Positions 34,901 through 40,480 of a stretch of 64,000 bases of DNA are shown here, piece by piece. The notes below the pieces were generated by a model. That model saw nothing but the letters and a program-made list of their open reading frames with translations. It did not search any database and had not been told where the DNA came from. The DNA is from Bolinopsis microptera (taxonomy: Eukaryota; Ctenophora; Tentaculata; Lobata; Bolinopsidae), in assembly GCF_026151205.1 (NCBI RefSeq), contig NC_087079.1:9228635-9292634 (forward strand), given 5' to 3'. Numbering within the stretch: the stretch's first letter is position 1; each line of letters begins with the position of its first letter. The translations under genes were made by a program, and so were the position numbers.

Positions 34901-37900
34901 CATTGCGAGAAACAGCTGTCACTGCTCGATCTTAGAAGACGGTCACAAAGCGAGCACCAATCATATTATTGCTAGGGACCCCCAATCTGCTGAGGTCAGG
35001 CCACTTCGGGCCTTGTTTCCAGCAATCGCCCGCCAGCCACGTCTGATTAATCCTGCACGCATTGTGATTAAACCTAGATACGATAACCACGTGATATGTA
35101 TATAACATGTGGCATGTCATACATAACACGTGATATTTCATATATATTACATAACATGCGGTGGACATGTGGCATATATCTCGGTTATCTCCTAGGACGT
35201 GTATAGCGAACTTAATAGTGGACATGTTTAGTGACTGATGGGATAATACAGTATCGCGTACATCAGTTACAATAATTAAGTATTAACCTTTACTTCATGT
35301 CGGTCCCGCACAATTTAGTCATGTTTAGTCTCCTTTTCTCCAATAATTCGCCTAAGTTATAGTTCATGTACTAGTTCATCTACTCTAAAATATCTGAGGC
35401 TGTCACCAACACAAAACTGACTTAATCTGTGAGCTGTAGCTTCAAAGCCAGCCTAATTGAAAAGTTATTACAATAGAATTCTATATTGAGTATTATGGTA
35501 TGGCACCAGTTTTTTAAGCACGTGGTCACAGCCAGAACCTTGAGAGCTACTGGAGTACTGGAGTACTGGAGTACTGGAGTACTGGAGTACTGGAGTACTG
35601 GAGTACTGGAGTACTGGAGTACTGGAGTACTGGAGTACTGGAGTACTGGAGTACTGGCACCGAGGTGGGTTCTTCGAACATTTAAGTGATTTTTTTGGTA
35701 GCTGAGGTTTCAGCTGTACATGTGTAAATCGTCTTCAGCTGGGGAGTAGGGATGATGGGGCGATTATATGTGATCCAGTGGTGTCAGTGTGGCATGGGGG
35801 TGTGTGAAGGTGTTTAAATGGGGTATGAGTGTGTATATTTCTATATTTAAATATAGAATAACTAAAAAACTACGTTTAAAGAAATGCCAGATGATTTAGG
35901 CTTAACGGAGAAAGCATTTTTAGGAGAGATGGTGTCCCAGAGAAAGCTACATTTTAGGGAACGGTCTGTTCTGGTCATGGAGGGATGTCGTCTGTCGAGT
36001 GTTAATTGCTCTGTCAGATCAAGTTGGAAGGGAGATGTGAGGGATTTAAGAACTGTTATTTTGTTTTAGGAGATGTCTAGTGATCTAACCCCTGCCCCCT
36101 CAGTTAGCGTTCAAGTACCTGTCGTGGGTGCTGACCCCTCTGCTGATTGGGTACGCTGTGTACTCACTGCTGTACGAGGAACACAAGGGCTGGTACTCCT
36201 GGACGCTCTCTATGTGCTACGGATACCTCTTATTGTTCGGTAAGTGGGGTAGTGGGGGTGTACGGTGTGTTATTATGTGGGGGCATCCTCTTTACTATGT
36301 TCAGTAGGGTAGTGGGGGTGTGTTATTATGTGGTGGCATCCTCTTTACTATGTTCAGCGTTAAGTAGGGTAGTGGGGGTGTGTTATTATGTGGGGGCATC
36401 CTCTTTACTATGTTCAGTAGGGTAGTGGGGGTGTGTTATTATGTGGGGGCATCCTCTTTACTTAAGATGACAGATGTCGACTTTGCTGACGATCTTGCAC
36501 TGACAACAGACACCGCAGAGCAAGCGCAAGATCTTCTCCTCAGTGTGGAGCTGGCTGCTAACTCCGTTGGACTGCACCTCAACGAGAGTAAGACGAAGTA
36601 CATCTGAGTCAATCTCTCTGAGTCTGACTCTACCGTCATTAAAGCAGCAAGTGGGCAGGAGATAGAGCAAGTAGATGACTTTGTCTACCTTGGAAGCAGA
36701 ATAATGAGTGCGGAGAAGGACTTTGATGTTAGGAAAGCAAAGGCATGGGGGGCCTGTCATCAGTTAAAGACAACCTGGAAGTCTGGAATGCGCAGGGACT
36801 TAAAGATCCGTGTCTTTCGAGCAACGGTTGAGCCCGTACTCCTGTACGGCTCTGAAGCTTGGACGATAAGCCAATCCATGACTAAGCGGATCAATGGATG
36901 CTACACTAGAATGCTCCGGATGGCCTTGAACATACGTTGGCCACAAATCATCAACAACAGTGATTTATACGGCAACATCCCCAAGCCATCAGCGATGATA
37001 GCCTCCAGAAGAATGAGACTGGCTGGACATGTAGCCAGGCATGACGACCTTCTGGCAAACCAACTTCTGTTCTGGGACCCTCAGCATGGATACAGGAGAC
37101 CGGGGAGGCCCCACCTCACGTTTCTGGACATGCTAAAGAAGGACACCAGCCTTTCCTGTGTTGAAGAGATAAGATCTGTTATGCTTGACCGCGACGTGTG
37201 GCGAGGAATTGTAGTTGCTCGGACCAAGAAGCCGACTTAAGTCAGTAAGTCAAGTCAGTAAGTCAGCCTCTTTACTATGTTCAGTAGGGTAGTGGGGGTG
37301 TGTTATTATGTGGGGGCATCCTCTTTACTATGTTCAGTAGGGTAGTGGGGGTGTGTTATTATGTGGGGGCATCCTCTTTACTATGTTCAGTAGGGTAGTG
37401 GGGGTGTGTTATTATGTGGGGGCATCCTCTTTACTATGTTCAGCGTTAAGTAGGGTAGTGGGGGTGTGTTATTATGTGGTGGCATCCTCTTTACTATGTT
37501 CAGCGTTAAGTAGGGTAGTGGGGGTGTGTTATTATGTGGGGGCATCCTCTTTACTATGTTCAGTAGGGTAGTGGGGGTGTGTTATTATGTGGGGGCATCC
37601 TCTTTACTATGTTCAGTAGGGTAGTGGGGGTGTGTTATTATGTGGGGGCATCCTCTTTACTATGTTCAGTAGGGTAGTGGGGGTGTGTTATTATGTGGGG
37701 GCATCCTCTTTACTATGTTCAGCGTTAAGTAGGGTAGTGGGGGTGTGTTATTATGTGGGGGCATCCTCTTTACTATGTTCAGCGTTAAGTAGGGTTGTGG
37801 GGGTGTGTTATTATGTGGGGGCATCCTCTTTACTATGTTCAGCGTTAAGGACGTTTTTAATGATAACTTTAATTCTCTAATTACTAATTACTGCTTAAAT

Positions 37901-38823
37901 TTAATGTTTAAATTAGCGCTTACTTAGCTATTTAAAAGTTAAAATTGTAACTAAATTTAGTTGATGCTGAACGTCCTCCCCAGGGTTTATCATGATGACA
38001 CCCCAACTGTTTATCAACTATAAGATGAAGAGTGTGGCTCATCTACCTTGGAGAATGTTGACATATAAAGCTCTCAACACATTTATAGATGACCTGTTTG
38101 CGTTTGTTATCAAGATGCCTACTCTCTACCGACTGGGATGCTTTAGAGATGGTCAGTTCTTCTAGGAGTCCCTGGGAATGTGTGTTTAGTGTGGATTGTG
38201 GAATTTAATAGTCAATAAACGTACCAGATCTTAGCCCAAGCAGATGTTGGAATGAAAAGTATGGTTTAAAAAATAAGTCTAAGTGAAGAATACTCTTTTT
38301 TCTATGATTCTTATCAATGAATTATTTTAAATTATCATATTAATCACGATTCACCTTTCCTCAGATATAGTATTTTTCATTTACCTGTACCAGCGGTGGG
38401 CGTACAGGGAGGATCCTAACAGAGTCAACGAGTTTGGGACGAGCAAATCTCACCCTGAGGGTGTTCCTGAACAAGCTGATATTACTAGTGAAGGTATGTG
38501 GAATTAAACAAGATAATATTTCCATAATATAATCTACTAATACCTGTATATAATCTACCATTTACCTGTATAATAACCTATGTATTTTATCACCTGTATA
38601 TTTCATCACAATCTAATATTACATTAATCGCTATTCATAAGAATAATTTTTTTTAAATTTTTCCTTGAACGTCAGTTTACAACTTTCGTTAAATTGATCA
38701 TCCAATTTTGTTTCTGTTGCAACTAAAATCAAACTATTCGTAGGAAAAGTAATATTGGCGGCGGATGAAGGTGAAGAAGTCGCAGCAGAGCCGAAAACCG
38801 TCGAGGAAAAGAAAACTGAGTAA
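7214..38823 (+). CDS. CLPTM1: CLPTM1, 15 exons, complete
   Basis: A multipass ER/Golgi membrane protein of the CLPTM1 family. The vertebrate protein retains GABA-A receptors in the ER, and its paralogue CLPTM1L acts in GPI synthesis. Coding exons: 7214-7329, 7453-7582, 8117-8269, 8491-8605, 9439-9515, 9621-9735, 9974-10076, 10199-10337, 10538-10631, 10800-10990, 33742-33837, 36104-36239, 37984-38151, 38365-38493, 38744-38823. All junctions are GT-AG and all phases close. The total is 1842 nt, or 613 residues plus stop, close to the family length. Family signatures are intact: [32 protein letters not shown] in a slightly changed form, [53 protein letters not shown] and RVNEFG. The tail is acidic. 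Intron 10 is 22.75 kb and holds other genes. Confidence 0.95.
11721..11995 (-). CDS. Putative terminal exon with C-terminal hydrophobic helix
   Basis: An open frame of about 90 residues after an acceptor-like TTGACAG at about 11995-12001. It has N-glycosylation sites (NCS, NVT) and two Cys. A Pro/Ser-rich stretch precedes a hydrophobic end ([16 protein letters not shown]), like a type I membrane or GPI tail. It lies just beyond the minisatellite and may be the last exon of the kringle-laminin G gene. However, the open frame needs a phase-2 donor, while the laminin G exon ends in phase 1. Either an exon is missing or the link is wrong. Confidence 0.35.
14471..15753. mobile_element. Non-autonomous hAT-like DNA transposon
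   Basis: A 1283-bp element with perfect 21-bp terminal inverted repeats starting CAGAGGCACATATTAGGTGC. It is flanked by the 8-bp target duplication CTCCTTAT (14463-14470 and 15754-15761), a piece of the host minisatellite. The 8-bp duplication and CAG-ends fit hAT. It encodes no transposase. Both subterminal regions are rich in a GTGCGGTAA/ATGCGGAAA motif in opposite orientation, which are likely binding sites. The centre carries its own ~23-bp minisatellite (about 15030-15540), which creates meaningless long ORFs. Confidence 0.85.
15030..15540. repeat. ~23-bp minisatellite inside the hAT-like element
   Basis: Units of the type GGGCCTGGGTCACGGTCCCG plus AAA. A longer variant carries GTCACGTGGTAACCGGGTCA and recurs at about 15095, 15255 and 15420. 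It reads open in several frames because 23-24 bp units keep phase locally. I regard these ORFs as artefacts. Confidence 0.8.
16328..30349 (-). CDS. Secreted or membrane kringle-laminin G protein (spliced, 3' end uncertain)
   Basis: Inferred minus-strand exons, in order: 30349-30307 (signal peptide [14 protein letters not shown]), 23434-23339 and 23156-23021 (kringle), 22601-22418, 16654-16594 and 16429-16328 (laminin G). All five junctions are GT-AG and phase-compatible. The kringle has [30 protein letters not shown] and the final PKC, so all six family Cys are present, plus one extra. The laminin G part reads [26 protein letters not shown] and [12 protein letters not shown]. The sixth exon ends at a GTTAGT donor in phase 1, and the final exon is unclear. 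Exon 3 has a second donor 16 nt upstream in transcript order (ending 23037), which would change the frame. The gene lies antisense in CLPTM1 intron 10. A class A GPCR sits in its first intron and a transposon in its fourth. Confidence 0.6.
17541..18800 (-). CDS. Secreted cathepsin L-like cysteine protease with C-terminal ShK domain
   Basis: An intronless 419-codon ORF. Peptidase family C1A: a lysosomal or secreted endopeptidase. Residues 1-17 are a signal peptide. About 33-95 is an I29-type inhibitory propeptide. The mature enzyme starts near 118. The catalytic residues are all present: Q133, C139 ([10 protein letters not shown]), H286 ([10 protein letters not shown]) and N302 (KNSWGTRWG). 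An acidic Pro-rich linker leads to a six-Cys ShK domain (C368, C374, C379, C393, C397, C400) and a Cys-rich tail. The ShK domain here is an appendage of a protease. An insertion after LDC ([13 protein letters not shown]) coincides with a 39-nt palindrome. The gene lies inside the 5.2-kb element. Lack of introns suggests a retrocopy or compact gene. Confidence 0.9.
   Translation of the reverse strand: MKIFLVICLVAASLAAAEDVLRGILRSPKETLKLYGEFKSREHLKFLASEDRMRFRLFRANAQLVVQANEEGGSAVFGLNFFSAMTEDEKQQYLGLNVTGHDENPVQVTSSSFSAPAKKLWTNEGKVTPVKDQGSCGSCWAFGAVGGLETRYHLESGKLRNFAEQEYLDCVFEGKSFSLENTLWDGCDGGWSDICYDYSAKNGGRLASAADYSYTAVDGRCKSSSKRDAMVAAKIVGYTKVSPTEEDNIKALASGSLSAAIQVTAYFYQYSSGIIQDKTCTGRVNHVVTAVGYTPDFVLVKNSWGTRWGDNGFVKLVRGYSSNCGLFKYSTYPNLDSTGQSDYTPSDKATDYKPTEYDDVIPQPDPNCFDKMDCKPDYCTRGGAWDEIAEVYCRKTCNKCCANGTIRCPDGLCRHEHMC
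18255..18293. repeat. 39-nt perfect palindrome inside the protease coding region
   Basis: Arms 18255-18273 (TGTGTTTTCGAGGGAAAAT) and 18275-18293 are exact complements around a single G. It encodes the insert [12 protein letters not shown], which family C1A members usually lack between the LDC motif and the GC-GG motif. It is in frame, so the protease frame survives. Confidence 0.85.
18842..18853 (-). promoter_or_regulatory. TATA-like box of the protease gene
   Basis: CATAAAATAAAG on the minus strand, about 42-53 bp before the ATG. This would give a very short 5' leader. A 10-bp direct repeat (ATCAACAATCAACA-type) lies just before the ATG. It suggests the gene carries its own promoter inside the element. 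Confidence 0.45.
19387..20560. repeat. ~630-bp tandem duplication
   Basis: The segment starting at about 19387 (TTCTGAACATTAGCCATGTA) recurs at about 20012 with scattered differences, through the CCTCTTTTCTACTGTGAGGT block to the GGAAGGCGGGAAAACT block. It is part of the repeat field within the 5.2-kb element. Confidence 0.8.
20574..21300. repeat. ~310-bp repeat, about 2.3 copies
   Basis: The block around GGCAGTTGATATGAAAGAAA occurs near 20580, 20900 and 21200. Each is followed by the GTGACGAAATTTACATTTCT core and a CCCTATTTTGAAGAA segment. The copies are diverged by substitutions and small indels. Confidence 0.75.
23262..23345 (-). repeat. Tripled splice-donor segment of kringle exon 2
   Basis: On the minus strand AAATGTAAGTAAAACT occurs three times at about 30-36 bp spacing. 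The first is the real exon-intron junction (T|GTAAGT at 23338). The other two are copies within the intron. Confidence 0.7.
24322..25311 (-). CDS. Class A (rhodopsin-like) GPCR, orphan
   Basis: A 329-codon single-exon ORF with seven hydrophobic helices. TM1 is around [21 protein letters not shown]2 around [13 protein letters not shown] and TM3 around [18 protein letters not shown]4 is [18 protein letters not shown]5 [18 protein letters not shown]6 [17 protein letters not shown] and TM7 [16 protein letters not shown]. The TM3 Cys (DILCF) and the ECL2 Cys (LLCRYHF) can form the usual disulfide. The DRY motif is replaced ([10 protein letters not shown]), and NPxxY is reduced to SNFYIY. Helix 8 ([11 protein letters not shown]) follows. 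The ligand cannot be told. A good donor (CCCAG|GTAAGC near 24353) lies eight codons before the stop, so an alternative spliced C-terminus is possible. It sits on the same strand in intron 1 of the kringle gene. Confidence 0.82.
   Translation of the reverse strand: MHNNQQTTALQGDLSSAEKFIWISYLLIVLLSSVLGDTVILVASIKYKAFRLHEFVVTVIQHIAVCDLLLGIRTVLFRIVPIIAEEWILGDILCFVNAYSSTYLFTASFLLVCVLTISKAVLLKYPLRTSSMTIQRAHLICALTWMCSFSLPLSWVIVDKYDIFIDARVLLCRYHFSAEIWRTLSIPGHLLVIGLITFVVCASVHSVVILAKAKKAGEKSGEVIKWQGVTTIVMTLIILIIALVPTIVFHLVERYQSVEDQYKLYKSARITTALFMLTVMSNFYIYCLTVSSFRQFLRARFHEMSSRVLFLIMSKLGRPGKLLSDLIVK
26053..26393. mobile_element. 341-bp MITE with G-run ends
   Basis: The inverted ends are a G-run then GGTACCAATGGCATAAATGG. 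An 8-bp target duplication, ACTCATCT, lies at 26045-26052 and 26394-26401. Two direct ~54-bp copies of an internal segment (AATTGGCCAAT, then TTTATGCCATAAAACGTATG) lie at about 26101-26154 and 26318-26372. It is non-coding and belongs with the hAT/Merlin/P-type 8-bp duplicators. Confidence 0.85.
26605..30126. mobile_element. 3.5-kb non-autonomous element with G8 ends
   Basis: Terminal inverted repeats are about 30 bp with one mismatch: GGGGGGGGTGTCACGTCCGT, then CTATGTCCGC, and its complement at 30097-30126. A 6-bp direct repeat, TTCATT, flanks it (26599-26604 and 30127-30132). Subterminal GGACATAGGC 10-mers (about 26660-26760) face inverted GTCCGCCAAT-type repeats (28810-28920 and 29900-30050). 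The shared piece TCATAGAATCCAAAAAGGAC occurs in the same orientation near both ends. The interior is mostly a TCC-rich microsatellite. No transposase. Confidence 0.75.
27425..29895. repeat. 2.5-kb polypyrimidine (TCC/CAG)n block with ~1-kb higher-order duplication
   Basis: Nearly pure pyrimidine on the plus strand with AGTCCTCCTC-type units. The block from about 27958 to 28930 recurs from about 28973 to 30030, including the GTCCGCCAATG segment. Long Ser/Pro/Leu ORFs here are composition artefacts. Confidence 0.9.
30362..30525. repeat. 21-bp minisatellite
   Basis: About seven copies of CAGCAACCACAACTCTGTTA plus C. It lies immediately upstream (minus strand) of the signal-peptide exon at 30349, so it falls in the leader or promoter of the kringle gene. 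Confidence 0.9.
31462..31808. repeat. 14-bp minisatellite, ~25 copies
   Basis: Almost perfect tandem copies of CACCTACGTGGTAG, with a single variant (TACTTG) near 31749. Each unit holds an ACGTG core, the half-site of bHLH-PAS (HIF/ARNT) elements. Function is not shown. Confidence 0.95.
31809..33741. other. Intronic, no gene seen
   Basis: The remainder of CLPTM1 intron 10. It has a four-fold AGTGTTTATT repeat near 32037 and a partial AAAAGTGTAGAT repeat near 32250-32300. No ORF is convincing on either strand. Confidence 0.4.
33742..33837 (+). CDS. CLPTM1: CLPTM1 exon 11
   Basis: A 96-nt phase-0 exon (32 residues, [20 protein letters not shown]...). It is equivalent to the loop between membrane helices that reads IFPRLSFKDKSTY in vertebrates. 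It has an acceptor TTATTTCAG and a donor AGG|GTGAGT. Confidence 0.92.
33838..36103. other. CLPTM1 intron 11
   Basis: Non-coding as far as I can see. It contains short GTGTGAGGTA repeats near 34040, a duplicated ACACCTAGCATTGCTGAA near 34377-34409, and the 8-bp tandem array at 35551. Confidence 0.4.
35551..35656. repeat. 8-bp tandem array
   Basis: About 13 perfect copies of GAGTACTG, which contain the palindrome AGTACT, in CLPTM1 intron 11. It opens a short ORF of YWSTGVLE repeats that is not a gene. Confidence 0.95.
36104..36239 (+). CDS. CLPTM1: CLPTM1 exon 12
   Basis: Encodes two helices and the linker ([20 protein letters not shown], then [20 protein letters not shown]). The donor TTCG|GTAAGT runs straight into the ~57-bp tandem array of intron 12. 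Confidence 0.92.
36240..37855. repeat. ~57-bp minisatellite starting at the CLPTM1 exon 12 donor
   Basis: About 14 units of 51-60 bp (GTAGTGGGGGTGTGTTATTA, TGTGGGGGCATCCTCTTTAC, TATGTTCAG with or without CGTTAA). The first unit is the intron start itself: TTCG|GTAAGTGGGGTAGTGG aligns with TTCAGCGTTAAGTAGGGTAG of later units. The array is split by the LINE fragment at 36463-37266. Confidence 0.85.
36463..37266 (+). mobile_element. 5'-truncated RTE-like LINE
   Basis: Only the end of the reverse transcriptase and the C-terminal region remain. It starts at [16 protein letters not shown] (the catalytic ADD box) and runs through [39 protein letters not shown] and [13 protein letters not shown], ending near 37240. 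One in-frame TGA lies at 36605-36607. The tail is a short AGTCAGTA microsatellite, typical of RTE. The 10-bp target duplication CCTCTTTACT (36453-36462 and 37267-37276) restores the host array unit, so the insertion is younger than the array. Confidence 0.85.
37984..38823 (+). CDS. CLPTM1: CLPTM1 exons 13-15 (C-terminus)
   Basis: Exons 37984-38151, 38365-38493 and 38744-38823. Exon 13 holds the best-conserved family block ([20 protein letters not shown], then the [11 protein letters not shown] helix). Exon 14 ends with [17 protein letters not shown]. Exon 15 is an acidic 25-residue tail ending at TAA 38821-38823. Confidence 0.92.
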
Positions 38824-39805
38824 ACAGCCAGTATAATGAAAATTGTCGGAACAGACTAGGACACAGACGCGATTCGCGAACTATCAACTATCAGCTCGTA
38901 TTTTATGCAATTATATATGCATTAAATATTCTCTTAAACGGTTCCAGAGTTTAAGTGGATTGCACTGTCTTTTGTCTTCAGACACAGGGTCGGTTTTATT
39001 GTGATACTGGTGTAAGATTTCAGATTAATTAATATCGCAATTGCGTAAGATGATTATAATGTATGATGTTAATTGTTATCTGTATTTTCTCTATATTTTT
39101 TTGCGAAATGCAAGTTTTGTTATTCAGAAATGCTGTTCAATTTCGCTGTGAGAACGAGAAAACATGCACATAAACCGTCTGACATGACTTAAGCTCCATT
39201 AAACGTGGGAGTGAGTGTTAAGAATATTGTTATTGGGCCCCAAGAATGCAAAGTCTGGGCAGGTAGGAAGTCAGTAATATGGAATGAATACATCTGCTGG
39301 AAAAGGGACAAAACTTAACCCTAACCTGAGAGTAAGCCCTAGCTATGCAATCTAATTCGTGTATACATATTTTTCAGCAATAATATCTCATCTTGAGTGA
39401 AAGTACGAGTTAAACTAGATGTAACCTCGCTGAAGTTTTTGATGAACGTGCGGATGCGTTCAAGAAAAAACAACAATTTCAAGAAAACAACAATTTTATT
39501 TAGTATCAATTAAAGCAGACAAAAATATATTTTCTATATATATAACTAGCACGAACTTTAGATCAAATATCTTAGGGGACTTGGAGTAGCAAGAGATTGA
39601 CTAGAAGGTATATACCTTTTACAAAGATACGTCGAGAAGAATCCAGGGTGATACAGGATCGGAGAGTGCAGACCAAAAGTTTACGCACCCACCTTTGCCT
39701 CCTGAGTTCTTGGTTGGATAGAAATTTATGCAAACTTGGTCGTTTATACTCCAAGTCCCTTTCTTAAAAGAAGTAGTATTAACTATGTCTAGAGTTAGCT
39801 TCGTT
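38824..39805. other. CLPTM1 3' region
   Basis: Holds the 3' untranslated region after the CLPTM1 stop and spacer up to the tail of the LINE. No AATAAA is obvious close to the stop, and no further ORF is convincing. Confidence 0.4.
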
Positions 39806-40044
39806 CAATAATAACAATATCAATATAATAATCAATATCAATACCAGATAAACCTACCGAATAAATTATTAAATATCAATAAATTAATTCATTCCGATAA
39901 AAATTTTTATAAATTTAGATATATAGTATCTAAAAACATTACAACAAATGGTTAAAAAGCGCCCAAAATCGATTTGAAAGATTTTCTGTTTATAGTACAA
40001 TCATGATAGTAATAGTAAGTGTGCACCGCTGCAATTAGACTTGA

Positions 40045-40480
40045 TTACTGCAATTTAAAATTGTTTGGAGTCCAAGTATCTTTTAAGTCAGCTGCCTGTG
40101 CTTGTATTAATAGTGCTTTTGTTCTCAGTTTTATCAAGCTAATGGACGTTTCTAAGCAATTGCTTGAAGTTAAAATTTTTTTATGAACAGCGTTCCAAAG
40201 CTTGGCTGCATTAAACAAAAAGGTATTTGATTTATTTAGGAGAATAACCGTGAGACTCGTTGCACGGTTTGAAATGTTGATAGCCTCATAAAGGGAGTAT
40301 GGGCAGTGGTACTTGATAATCTTAGAAAATTCTAAGATGCAGTGATATTTGTACAAGTTTTGAGCCGTAAGTATTTTTAATCTATTAAAAATGGGTTTTG
40401 TATGTTCCTTTTCAAAGTGTTTATGGTCTAGTTTTTGCATACCGTATGGTCTAGTACGTGCACATGTTGATTGTTTATAT
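40045..40480 (-). CDS. LINE ORF2 C-terminal segment, shifted frame
   Basis: An open frame of about 140 residues, off-register with ORF2. It carries the usual end of CR1-like proteins (TRPYG, FEKEHTKPIFNRLKILTAQN, then LYKYHCILEF). It overlaps the last codons of ORF2 and shows the element has a small indel near 40460-40490. Confidence 0.8.
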
